This document shows, one piece after another, positions 44,632 to 53,381 of a DNA stretch of 64,000 nucleotides. The translations under genes and the position numbers were made by a program. The stretch is from Erythrobacter litoralis (GTDB lineage Bacteria > Pseudomonadota > Alphaproteobacteria > Sphingomonadales > Sphingomonadaceae). The notes beneath the pieces are model-generated. The model worked only from the letters and a program-made list of their open reading frames with translations. It was not told the DNA's origin and did not search any database. The DNA is taken from positions 62,001-126,000 of the forward strand of contig NZ_SOSI01000006.1 of the NCBI RefSeq assembly GCF_029760855.1, read 5' to 3'. Positions within the stretch are counted from its first letter, which is position 1; each line of letters opens with the position of its first letter.

Positions 44632-47177
44632 GCCTTTCGCTTGCCACCGCGCGCGATGCGTTGCTCTCGGGCTTGTTCGGCGATGCCCGCAAGGCGGACC
44701 GTGGGCGGCCGAGCTTCTCGCTCGACATGCTCTCCGACTGGCTGCCCTACCGGGTCTACGACGAGGGTGCGAAGCTCTACCGCAACGCGCATTCGAAGGG
44801 CTTCGTGCTGGAAGTGACTCCGTTGATCGGGGCGGACGAGCGCACCGGCGAAATCCTCGGCCAGTTCTTCTCCGAGAGCCTGCCCCAAGGTGCCTGCCTC
44901 CAGGTGCTCAACTTCGCGAGCCCGAGGATCGGCAGCATCGTCGGCCCATGGTTTGCGCCGCGCTACGAACAGGGCGGGATCTACGAAGCGATCGCGAGAG
45001 CCCGCACGCAGCGGCTCTACGACCTCGTCTGGCAGTCGGGATCGGCGCATGCGCCGTTCCACGCCCGCCATGTCCGGCTCGTGCTCTCACTGGGCGTGCC
45101 CGTCCCCGGCAGCGTCAGCGACGGCGAACTCACCGAATGCCGCGACGGCCTCGTCGGCATGCTCGCTTCGCTCGGGCTCGAAGCTGCACCGCTCATGCCC
45201 GCAGGCTTGCTCGCGCTGGTCGACGAGCTGACCTCGCCGACCACCGCGCGCGAGCCCGATGCGATCCACTGGAACCGCGAGGACACGCTTGATGCGCAGG
45301 CGATCCGCCGCGACATCGAGCTCGAGGTCGAGGACGACCGGCTGATCCTCAGGACCGAACGGTTCCGCGAGACCGGACGCAGCCGCGACGGCGTCCCGCA
45401 GGTCGGCGCATGCTATCCCGACCGTTTCGACATCCGCCACTACGGCGTGCGCTCGGCGCCCGAACGCTGGGCGCCTTGGGAATGCGCGCGGCTGATCGGC
45501 GACATGTTCACCGACAAGCTTCGCTTCCCCTGCCCGGCGGCAACCATGCTCTGTCTCCACTTTCCCGACCAGGAAGCCGCCGCCGCGCGCGCGGGCTACA
45601 AGTTCATGCGCACCACCAGTCTCTCGGAGACCAAGAGCGCGCGCTTCCTGCCCCGCCTTGCCGAGCAGTCGGCCGAGTGGAAGCACGTCCAGGCCGAGCT
45701 CCAGGCGGGCAAGAAGCTCGTGAAGCTCTTCTACGGCGTCACCACCATCTCGCCACTTGGCGATGGCGACGCGCACGAGCGCACGGTCAAGGCGATCTAC
45801 AAGGCCGCCGGGTGGGACCTCGCCGACGAGCGCTTCCTCCAGCTGCAGGGCCTCGTCGCGGCGTTCCCGCTGAGCCTTGCCGACGGGCTGGTCCACGACA
45901 TGGCGCGCCTCAAGCGCTTCCGCACCATGCTCTCGACCACCGCGGCGAACATCGCTCCGCTGCAAGGAGAGTATCTCGGCGGGCCGATCCCGCACCTGCT
46001 GCTCCTGGGCCGGCGCGGCCAGCCTTTCTTCTGGTCGCCGTTCGAGAACTCGGCCGGCAACCACAATATCGCGATCTGCGGCAAGTCCGGCTCGGGCAAG
46101 TCGGTGCTGCTGCAGGAACTCTGCGCCGCCTTGCGCGGCGCGGGTGCCAAGGTTGTGGTGATCGACGACGGGCGCAGCTTCGAGCATTCGGTCAAGCTGC
46201 AGGGCGGTCGCTTTGTCGAGTTCACGCTCGCCTCGGGCTTCTCGCTCAATCCCTTCTCGTTGGTCGACGATGCCCGCGCCGACACAGACGAGGATTACCG
46301 GCTCGACTGCTTCGCGATGATCAAGGCGATCGTCGGCCAGATGGCGCGGCCAAGCGCGGCACCGTCGGACACCGAGCGCGGGCTGATCGATCGCGCGGTG
46401 ACACAGGTCTGGGAAGCGCTGGGGAGCGGCGGGGCGATCGACGACGTCGCCCATGCGCTTCACACCAGCGAGAACGAGGCGGGCAAGGACCTTGCCACTG
46501 CGATCGCGCCCTTCTGCCGCGGCGGCAGCTACGCCGGGTTCTTTTCCGGGAGAGCGAGTTTCGCGCTCGAGGACGACTTCACCGTGTTCGAGATGAGCGA
46601 CCTCGCCTCGCGCGAGGAACTGCGAAGCGTGGTTCTCTCGGCGATCATGTTCATGACTGGCCAGGCGATGACGCGCTCATCGCGCGCGACCAAGAAGCTG
46701 CTGCTGATCGACGAGGCCTGGGCGATGCTCAAGGGCGGTTCGATGGGCGAGTTTGTCGAGACCTATGCCCGCACCGCGCGCAAATATGGCGGCGCGCTCG
46801 CCACGGCGACGCAGTCCTTGAACGACTACTACAAGTCCGACGGCGCGCGGGCAGCCCTGGAAAACAGCGACTGGATGCTGGTGCTCCAGCAGAAGCCCGA
46901 GACGATTGCCGATTTTCGCAAGGAAGCGCGGCTCGACATGGACGACCGTACCGAGACCCTGATCCGCAGCCTCAAGCGCTCGGGAAACGAATACAGCGAA
47001 ATCTACCTGAAAGGTCCCGAGACCGAAGCGGTCGGAAGGCTCGTGCTCGATCCGCTTTCGGCGACGGTCTTCTCATCCGATCCCGACACCTATGCCGCGA
47101 TCCACCGCCATGTCGAAACCGGCATGCCCCTGGAGCGCGCGGTCGCGCTCGTCGCCGGCGTGGAAAGGAATCCATGA
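44628..47177 (+). CDS. traC: type IV secretion ATPase TraC (VirB4-like)
   Basis: 849 residues; F TraC has 875. Walker A GKSGSGKS lies at about 484-491 and Walker B LLLIDEAW at about 690. The N-terminal TraC/VirB4 domain starts LSDWLPYRVYDEGAKLY. It energises pilus assembly at the inner membrane. GTG start overlaps the traV stop by 4 bases. Confidence 0.95.
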   Translation: MSLSLATARDALLSGLFGDARKADRGRPSFSLDMLSDWLPYRVYDEGAKLYRNAHSKGFVLEVTPLIGADERTGEILGQFFSESLPQGACLQVLNFASPRIGSIVGPWFAPRYEQGGIYEAIARARTQRLYDLVWQSGSAHAPFHARHVRLVLSLGVPVPGSVSDGELTECRDGLVGMLASLGLEAAPLMPAGLLALVDELTSPTTAREPDAIHWNREDTLDAQAIRRDIELEVEDDRLILRTERFRETGRSRDGVPQVGACYPDRFDIRHYGVRSAPERWAPWECARLIGDMFTDKLRFPCPAATMLCLHFPDQEAAAARAGYKFMRTTSLSETKSARFLPRLAEQSAEWKHVQAELQAGKKLVKLFYGVTTISPLGDGDAHERTVKAIYKAAGWDLADERFLQLQGLVAAFPLSLADGLVHDMARLKRFRTMLSTTAANIAPLQGEYLGGPIPHLLLLGRRGQPFFWSPFENSAGNHNIAICGKSGSGKSVLLQELCAALRGAGAKVVVIDDGRSFEHSVKLQGGRFVEFTLASGFSLNPFSLVDDARADTDEDYRLDCFAMIKAIVGQMARPSAAPSDTERGLIDRAVTQVWEALGSGGAIDDVAHALHTSENEAGKDLATAIAPFCRGGSYAGFFSGRASFALEDDFTVFEMSDLASREELRSVVLSAIMFMTGQAMTRSSRATKKLLLIDEAWAMLKGGSMGEFVETYARTARKYGGALATATQSLNDYYKSDGARAALENSDWMLVLQQKPETIADFRKEARLDMDDRTETLIRSLKRSGNEYSEIYLKGPETEAVGRLVLDPLSATVFSSDPDTYAAIHRHVETGMPLERAVALVAGVERNP

Positions 47178-47581
47178 TGGTTCTCGAAACCACCACCCTT
47201 GTCGACCGCGTGCCGCTCCCGACTGCTAGGCGGAGCGTCCGAAACCGGCAACCCGTGAACTGGCTCGCATTGGGGCAAGGCACCTGCCTGGTGCTGATCG
47301 AGGCGGCAGGCTTCGCGGTGAGCACGCTGCTGCTGGTGCTCGGCCTTCCGCTGTTCGTGTTTCTGCTGCTCGCAGGGTGGAACCTAGAGGCGCTGTTCGC
47401 GCAGCTTGGTAACCTCGCCGAGCACTACCGGACCGCCGAGCCCATCGCCCGCCGTTTCTTCGCACAAGACCTCCAGATCGGCTTCCTGATCGCAAGTGGC
47501 GGCCTCGCGCTGCTGCGCCTCCCGGCCTTCCTGCGCCGACTCGATCGCCGCCTCAACGAAGGACCGCAACCCCATGACTGA
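47174..47581 (+). CDS. small membrane protein of the transfer operon, unknown function
   Basis: 135 residues (ATG 47174; an in-frame ATG at 47177 is the alternative). One long hydrophobic segment (FAVSTLLLVLGLPLFVFLLL) and a second weaker one near IGFLIASGGLALL are visible, with no known motif. It overlaps traC by 4 bases and trbI by 8, so it belongs to the operon although F plasmid has no equivalent at this position. The frame extends upstream within traC only as a shadow. Confidence 0.8.
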   Translation: MMVLETTTLVDRVPLPTARRSVRNRQPVNWLALGQGTCLVLIEAAGFAVSTLLLVLGLPLFVFLLLAGWNLEALFAQLGNLAEHYRTAEPIARRFFAQDLQIGFLIASGGLALLRLPAFLRRLDRRLNEGPQPHD

Positions 47582-47954
47582 ACTGACACCCTCCATGCGT
47601 CCGCTGGCCCTGAAGGCGCTCGGTGTCGCGGCCGGACTCACCACGCTGCTCTGGGCAGGCTGGATCACCCGTGAGATCGTGCAAGTGCCGGACCAGCGGA
47701 TCGTCACCGTACGGCTTGCCGAGACCATCGGCGCCTTCGTTGAGGATGCCGCGCGCGCCGATGCCGATCCCGCCGCGATCCAGGCCGCTAGCCTTGCCTA
47801 TCTCAAGGCGGCCGAAAGCGCCGTCGCCGACATGGGCCACGACGGCCGCGTGGTTCTCGTCGCCGAAGCTGTGCTCGCAGGCGCCGCCGAAGACGCCACG
47901 CCCGAACTCGAACAGCGCATTGCTCGGAAGCTCTCCCAGGAGAAGCAGCCATGA
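47574..47954 (+). CDS. trbI: F-type TrbI protein
   Basis: 126 residues with one N-terminal membrane segment (ALGVAAGLTTLLWAGWIT). The periplasmic part contains RIVTVRLAETIGAFVEDAAR, the conserved start of F-type TrbI. TrbI influences pilus outgrowth and retraction. It lies in its usual place between traC and traW. Confidence 0.82.
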   Translation: MTELTPSMRPLALKALGVAAGLTTLLWAGWITREIVQVPDQRIVTVRLAETIGAFVEDAARADADPAAIQAASLAYLKAAESAVADMGHDGRVVLVAEAVLAGAAEDATPELEQRIARKLSQEKQP

Positions 47955-48457
47955 AGTGGAGATCCAGGCTGCGCCGCCCCCTGCTCCTCAGCGGCATCGT
48001 CCTGCTCCCGCTCGCCTGGGCACCGCTCGACGCGTTCGGCAAGAATCACGCTTTCCTGATCAACGCGAGCCCGAGCCTTCCCAACTGGGCCTTCTGGCTC
48101 GAGCGTGATGCCCCGATCGCGCGCGGCAGCCTGATCTTCTTCGAGCCGCCGCCAAGCGCGCTCGTCGAGCGCCATTTCGGGCCAGGGCCGCAGATGTTCG
48201 GCAAGCGCGTGCTTGGCGTCCCCGGGGATATCGTGAGCCACGAAGACGATGCGGTCCTCATCAACGGCAAGCGGGTTGCCACGCGGCTTGCGGTCACCCG
48301 CCTCGGCGTGCCGCTCGCCGCCGGTCCCGAAGGCGTGATCCCGCAAGGGTGTTTCTACACCGGCACATCGCATCCGCGCGGGCTCGACAGCCGCTATGCC
48401 GCAATCGGTTTCGTCTGCCGCGGTCAGATCCTCGGCAGCGGGAGGGCGATCCTGTGA
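47951..48457 (+). CDS. S26-family signal peptidase of the transfer operon
   Basis: 168 residues, one N-terminal membrane segment. The catalytic Ser region reads NASPSLPNWAFWL and the Lys region KRVLGVPGDIVS, the Ser/Lys arrangement of TraF-type (RP4) S26 peptidases. It may process the TraA leader. It replaces the host LepB step used by F. Overlaps its neighbours by 4 bases each. Confidence 0.9.
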   Translation: MKWRSRLRRPLLLSGIVLLPLAWAPLDAFGKNHAFLINASPSLPNWAFWLERDAPIARGSLIFFEPPPSALVERHFGPGPQMFGKRVLGVPGDIVSHEDDAVLINGKRVATRLAVTRLGVPLAAGPEGVIPQGCFYTGTSHPRGLDSRYAAIGFVCRGQILGSGRAIL

Positions 48458-49089
48458 GATATCTCCTGTCCCTTGCCGCTCCACTCGCGCTGCTTGCAGT
48501 TCCGGGTGCGGCGCACGCACGCGACTACGGCCAGCGCGGCGCGGTCTTTCCGATCATCGAGCGCGACCTCCTCGAACAGATCCATTCGAAGCTCCGCACG
48601 ATGGAAGCTTCGGGCGAAACCGCGCGGCTCAACGAGAAACTGAAGACGCGAACCATCGCCCGGGTCAACCGCCCCGAGCCCGTCGCGGGCCTCGTCCGCG
48701 CACACGAAGCGCGCAGTTGGCACTTCGATCCGACGATCACGCTCGCCGCCGATATTCGGGGGGGCAAAGGCGAACTGGTCCATGCCGCCGGTACAATGGT
48801 CAATCCGCTCGACAGTGTGGATCTGCGCGCCGAACTTCTGTTCCTCGACGGCGACGATCCCGACCAGCTCGCCTGGGCCCTGAAGCAAGGCGCGAACGCC
48901 AAGCTGATCCTTGTTAGGGGCTCGCCGCTCGAGCTGATGAAGGCGCGCCAGCGGCGCTTCTATTTCGACCAGGGCGGCAAGCTCAGCGAGAAGTTCGGGA
49001 TCAGGGCCGTACCCGCGCGCGTGCGCCAAGAGGGCCGCGTGCTCGAAGTGAGCGAGATCGCGCTGCCACCCCGAAAGGCAAAGCCATGA
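48454..49089 (+). CDS. traW: type IV secretion protein TraW
   Basis: 211 residues from GTG 48454 (signal peptide ending AAHA). DYGQRGAVFPIIERDLLEQI and the C-terminal KLSEKFGIRAVPARVRQ are TraW hallmarks. TraW is periplasmic and works with TraU and TrbC in pilus assembly. Overlaps traU by 4 bases. Confidence 0.92.
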   Translation: MRYLLSLAAPLALLAVPGAAHARDYGQRGAVFPIIERDLLEQIHSKLRTMEASGETARLNEKLKTRTIARVNRPEPVAGLVRAHEARSWHFDPTITLAADIRGGKGELVHAAGTMVNPLDSVDLRAELLFLDGDDPDQLAWALKQGANAKLILVRGSPLELMKARQRRFYFDQGGKLSEKFGIRAVPARVRQEGRVLEVSEIALPPRKAKP

Positions 49090-50099
49090 GCAGCATTCGC
49101 GCCTTGCTCGTCCTCTTCACCGCGACGCTTTCGCTGATGCTTTCCTCGCCCGCATCGGCCGATGCGGGACCCGGCAAATGCACAGGTCAGTTCGTCAACC
49201 CGATCACCGACATCTGCTGGTCGTGCCTGTTCCCGATCTCGATCGGCGGGCTCGACATCTGGCCGTCGAACCGCCCCGATCCCGATAACCCCGACTTCCC
49301 GCTGTGCCTGTGCGGCCTTCGCCCCGGTATCGCCATGGGCTTCTGGGAGCCGGTGCGGCTTGCCGATGTCAGCATGAAACCGTGGTGCTTCGTCAACCTG
49401 GGCGGCATGAAACTCGATCCGGGCTTCGATATCGGCTTCCGCTCGATCTCGGGTCCTTCGGCTGTGGGCGGCGCGAGCCAGTATTATTCGAGCTGGCACG
49501 TCCACTGGTACGCCTATCCGCTGATCTACTGGATGGAGATCGTCGCCGATTTCCTCTGCCTCGAGCCCGGATCGGTCGACATCCTCTACATCTCCGAGAT
49601 CGATCCGCTGTGGCAGGACAGCGAGCTCACCGCGATCATCAACCCCGAAGCGGTGCTCTTCGCCAACCCGCTGACGCTTGCCGCCTGCGCGGCGGATTGC
49701 GCTGCTGCAACCGCCAAGCTGCCGATCGACGGCATGTTCTGGTGCGCCGGGTGCCAGGGCTCGATGTACCCGATGAACGGGAATGTCTCGGCCAGCATAG
49801 GCCACGTCCAGGCTTCGCGCCTCGTCCTCTCACGCTTCGCCTACAAGCTCCACCGCGAACTCGTCTCGTGGGGGACTATGGGCTCGAAGGGCCTGTGCGG
49901 CAAGTACTTGATGCCGGTGATGAGGAAGCAGCAATACCGCTTCCAGGCCACCAACCCCAACCCGGCGACGAGCGGTCGCTTCGCCTGCCCGCCCATCGGT
50001 GCCTCGACCACCTTCCAGTCACCCGGACAGGTCATCCCCGCCATCGGCGAGGACATGGGATACCTCGTCTGGCGCAAGAGGAATTGCTGCGCGCTATGA
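49086..50099 (+). CDS. traU: type IV secretion protein TraU
   Basis: 337 residues with a signal peptide (ending ASA). It is Cys-rich: CTGQFVNPITDICWSC, CLCG, CLEPG, CAADC and CAGCQG. These are the conserved TraU cysteines that need disulfide formation. TraU is periplasmic and acts in DNA transfer and pilus assembly. Overlaps trbC by 4 bases. Confidence 0.94.
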   Translation: MSSIRALLVLFTATLSLMLSSPASADAGPGKCTGQFVNPITDICWSCLFPISIGGLDIWPSNRPDPDNPDFPLCLCGLRPGIAMGFWEPVRLADVSMKPWCFVNLGGMKLDPGFDIGFRSISGPSAVGGASQYYSSWHVHWYAYPLIYWMEIVADFLCLEPGSVDILYISEIDPLWQDSELTAIINPEAVLFANPLTLAACAADCAAATAKLPIDGMFWCAGCQGSMYPMNGNVSASIGHVQASRLVLSRFAYKLHRELVSWGTMGSKGLCGKYLMPVMRKQQYRFQATNPNPATSGRFACPPIGASTTFQSPGQVIPAIGEDMGYLVWRKRNCCAL

Positions 50100-50851
50100 G
50101 AAACCCCTTCCATCTGCTTGTAATCGCGAGCCTCGTCATCGCTGCGGGCTTTGCCGCCGCATCGGCACAGGATGCCGCGCCCGAGCTCGACATCGCCCAG
50201 ATCCGCGCGCGCGCACAGGAACACCGCGAGGATGCCGAGGCGCTGGCGACCACGATCCGGACGCGTGCCGAAACGCTCACCGATGATGCCAGGGCAACGC
50301 AGGAAGGTGCCATCGCCGCTCGTGCCACCTATGCCGGGGCAGCTGTCCGGAAGCCGCAGGACGGCCCGCTCGATTTCGACGCAATGATCAAGGCGCAGGT
50401 CGACGCCGAAAGCGCGTCGCTTGGGCAAAGCCCGAGGTTCATCGCCTTCGCCTCGCTCGGCATGCCAGAGGCCTCGCTCAAGGCCCTCGTGCGCGATGTC
50501 ACGCGCGCCGGCGGCGTGACGGTGCTCAGAGGCTTCCCGCAAGGGAACAGCGCCCTCTTCAAGCAGCGCCTGGCATCGCTATGGAGCAGCCGCGAGGAAG
50601 CCGGCGCTCTCGGGATCGACCCCCGCCTGTTTCGCGCCTTCCGCGTCGAGGCCTCCCCGACATTCGTGGTGCTGGCCGCCGATTTCAGCCCCTGCGACGG
50701 GTTCGACTGCGCCGACAGCTTGCCCCCGCACGACCGCATCGCAGGCAATATCAGTGTCGCAGAAGTGCTCGGAACCTTAGCCGACGGGCGCGGCGCGGCC
50801 GCCGCCCAGGCACGGCTTCACCTGGCCCTGCTCGAAGGAGACGATCGATGA
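50096..50851 (+). CDS. trbC: type F pilus assembly protein TrbC
   Basis: 251 residues from ATG 50096, signal peptide ending AAASA. A coiled-coil-like stretch precedes the conserved domain FIAFASLGMPEASLKALVRDV ... GGVTVLRGFPQGN. The FRVEASPTFVVLA strand has a thioredoxin-like look. It partners TraW in pilus assembly. Confidence 0.9.
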   Translation: MRNPFHLLVIASLVIAAGFAAASAQDAAPELDIAQIRARAQEHREDAEALATTIRTRAETLTDDARATQEGAIAARATYAGAAVRKPQDGPLDFDAMIKAQVDAESASLGQSPRFIAFASLGMPEASLKALVRDVTRAGGVTVLRGFPQGNSALFKQRLASLWSSREEAGALGIDPRLFRAFRVEASPTFVVLAADFSPCDGFDCADSLPPHDRIAGNISVAEVLGTLADGRGAAAAQARLHLALLEGDDR

Positions 50852-52572
50852 GCATAAAGCGAACACTGATCGCTCTGGCTCTCCTCGCCGATGCGCTCCC
50901 GAACCCGGCTCTCGCGCAGCAACAGGCTGCACGTGCGGACAACAAGGCGTTTGCCGAGAGCCTGCGCGGCGAAGCGCAGCAAGCCGCGCAAGCCCCGCCC
51001 GACGCGAACACACTCCCAAACTTCGATCGCAACGCTGTGCACGGCCTCGAGACGCTCGCCGACGATCCCGACCGGATCGAGGGCAATGCGGCGGCCGCCG
51101 CGGCCGGGCACCAGGGCTACCGCGCGATGCGCGACAGCCTCGCCAACCGTGCGCGCTTCGATCCGGCCGAGATCGACGACGTGATCGCGCGCAGCCTCGC
51201 GATCAACCAGGCCCCGCTCGAATACACCAGCGGCATGGCCATCTCGGGCGGCCAGGGATCGTGTGTGCCGCTGCCGCCCGGTTCCGGGTCGGCCGGGACC
51301 TACACCGCGACCTGCAACAGCGGCACGCGGATCGATCAGTCGGCGGGGCAATGTGTGGTCCCGCTCGTCGCCACCGTCAGCCAGCGCCCGCAATATCACT
51401 ATCTGTGCAATCGGTTCGGCGACTTCAACGGATCGGGCGAGCCCGAGTGCCTCGGGTTCGACGGTTATTCCTGCCGGGTGACCGGGCACCGCGACACCTG
51501 CCTGCAATGGAGTTCGTCGGGCGGGAGGCCATGGTGTTCGGAGCCCGGTGATCCGATCACCGAGCTGACCTGCGACGAGCAGGTTCCTGGCCAGACGCCC
51601 TACCAGGTCACGACCGCGACCACGGTCACGACAACGCAAGACGAGAGCCAGTGCACTGGCTTCGCCGACAACACCGACTGCACGCTCGACGCCGAGATCT
51701 GCACCGATGCCGATCCGCAGACCCGCGTGATCGATGGCGTCTCGGTCACACGGCCCTGCTGGGAATGGCAGCGCAGCTACACCTGCACCGCGCGCGAAGC
51801 GGCGACCGACTGCTATGATATCGAGAGCCAGGGCGCATGCCGCTTCGTGCGCGAGGAATGCATCACCGAGGAAGTTCCGTGCGAGACCTGGGAGCGCATC
51901 TACGAATGCCCGCTCCCCGGGACAGACAGCACCACGCAGTATGTCTGCGATGGTGATGTCTACTGCATCGATGGCAGCTGCGAGACGATCACCCGCACCG
52001 CCAATGACGAGTTCAAGGATGCCGTCACCGCGCTCCATGCGATGGACGAGGCCCGCGGCCAGTTCGATCCCGAGACGCTGACGCTGTTCAAGGGCACGCG
52101 CAATACCTGCTCGTCCAAGGTTTTCGGCGTGCTCAACTGCTGCAAGGGCAAGGGCTTCCCGCTCATCCCCGGCATCAGCCTGCTCGTCGCGCTCGGCTGC
52201 AACCGCGAGGAAGTGCTGCTTCACGAACGCGATGCGCAGGGCCTGTGCGCCTATGTCGGGACATACTGCTCGGACAAGTTCCTCGGCGTCTGCCTGACCA
52301 AGAAGAAGGTCTACTGCTGCTTCGAGAGCAGGCTCTCGCGGATCTTGCAGGAACAGGGCCGCCGCCAGCTGCCCAAGCCATGGGCCAAGCCCAAGGAAGA
52401 GCAATGCGCCGGGTTCACGCTCGACGAGTTCGCCCGGCTCGACCTGTCCGTCATGGATTTCAGCGAGGTCTACGCGGAGTTCACCGAAGCCGCGCGTCTG
52501 CCCGACGAGCTCGAGACCTCCATCCTCATCCAGCAGAAAATCGAAGACTATTACGCGAGGACCGACCGATGA
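50848..52572 (+). CDS. traN: mating-pair stabilisation protein TraN
   Basis: 574 residues from ATG 50848 with a signal peptide (ending ALA). Residues from about 130 hold dozens of cysteines in repeated blocks (CREEC-like, CETWERIYECP, CKGKGFPLIPG, CVGTYCS), as in TraN, the outer-membrane adhesin that stabilises mating pairs. Overlaps traF by 4 bases. Confidence 0.92.
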   Translation: MSIKRTLIALALLADALPNPALAQQQAARADNKAFAESLRGEAQQAAQAPPDANTLPNFDRNAVHGLETLADDPDRIEGNAAAAAAGHQGYRAMRDSLANRARFDPAEIDDVIARSLAINQAPLEYTSGMAISGGQGSCVPLPPGSGSAGTYTATCNSGTRIDQSAGQCVVPLVATVSQRPQYHYLCNRFGDFNGSGEPECLGFDGYSCRVTGHRDTCLQWSSSGGRPWCSEPGDPITELTCDEQVPGQTPYQVTTATTVTTTQDESQCTGFADNTDCTLDAEICTDADPQTRVIDGVSVTRPCWEWQRSYTCTAREAATDCYDIESQGACRFVREECITEEVPCETWERIYECPLPGTDSTTQYVCDGDVYCIDGSCETITRTANDEFKDAVTALHAMDEARGQFDPETLTLFKGTRNTCSSKVFGVLNCCKGKGFPLIPGISLLVALGCNREEVLLHERDAQGLCAYVGTYCSDKFLGVCLTKKKVYCCFESRLSRILQEQGRRQLPKPWAKPKEEQCAGFTLDEFARLDLSVMDFSEVYAEFTEAARLPDELETSILIQQKIEDYYARTDR

Positions 52573-53381
52573 GCCGAATTCCCACGATCACCGGACTGGC
52601 CCTGGCGCTCGCGACCACGCTTGCCCCGACTGCCTCTGCGCAGGACAGCGGCGCAATCGCGAGCACCGATCCAGCAAGCGAGCTCTACTGCGAGCGGCGA
52701 CGGCTCGGGTACTGGTTCTACTGCGTGAAGCCCGTACCGGTCGAACAGCCCGATGCGCCCGCAACGCAGCCGGTCGCGGCGGTCCAGGAACTCGACGCGA
52801 TCACCGCCGAGCTGCGCGAACTGAAGGCGCGCGCGATCCTCTATCCGACCGAGGCCAATGTCGCGGCCTATATCCGTTTCCAGCGTGCCCAGCTCGACCG
52901 GGCCTCGCTGTTCTCGGACGTCTGGCAGCGCGCGATATGGCAGGATCCCGAGCTCGACTACACGCTCGAGCGGCCGGTCGGCGCGCTCGCCAAAAAGCAA
53001 TGGCAGGACGCGCGCGCCGCCGAACGCGACAGCGCGCTGACGCATCTCTCCGAGCGCTACGGCCTGTTCTACTTCTTCAGCTCGACCTGCGCTCCGTGCG
53101 AAGTGATGAGCCCGATCGTCAAGGGAGTCGCCGAGCGCTGGCGGATCACCGTGCGCGCGATCTCGACCGACGGAGGGCCGTCACACCATTTCCCCGACTA
53201 CAAAGTCGAGACGACTCAGCGCAGCAAGCTCGGCCTCGAGCCCAAGGTCACCCCGGCGCTCGTCCTGTGGGACAGCGTCACCAGACGCCCGATCCCGATC
53301 GGATACGGCGTGCTCTCGGCCGACGAGCTCCAGGACCGCATTTACCTCCTCACCTCGAAGGAAGCCGGACATGATTACTAG
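52569..53381 (+). CDS. traF: conjugal transfer protein TraF (thioredoxin-like)
   Basis: 270 residues from ATG 52569, signal ending ASA. The C-terminal thioredoxin fold has a CAPC pair in YFFSSTCAPCEVM and a cis-Pro in KVTPALVL. F-plasmid TraF has the fold but lacks the redox pair, so this protein may be an active oxidoreductase. Overlaps traH by 11 bases. Confidence 0.9.
   Translation: MSRIPTITGLALALATTLAPTASAQDSGAIASTDPASELYCERRRLGYWFYCVKPVPVEQPDAPATQPVAAVQELDAITAELRELKARAILYPTEANVAAYIRFQRAQLDRASLFSDVWQRAIWQDPELDYTLERPVGALAKKQWQDARAAERDSALTHLSERYGLFYFFSSTCAPCEVMSPIVKGVAERWRITVRAISTDGGPSHHFPDYKVETTQRSKLGLEPKVTPALVLWDSVTRRPIPIGYGVLSADELQDRIYLLTSKEAGHDY

Noticed and set aside
45087..46463. 458-codon open frame on the minus strand
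   Set aside because: It is antisense to traC, has a low-complexity Arg/Ala/Glu-rich translation and no motif; a GC-rich shadow.
45410..47173. 5' part of a 723-codon plus-strand frame
   Set aside because: Out of frame within traC and Arg-rich; only its last 136 codons (from 47174) are a real gene.
50818..52404. 528-codon minus-strand open frame
   Set aside because: Antisense to traN; shadow of GC-rich codons.
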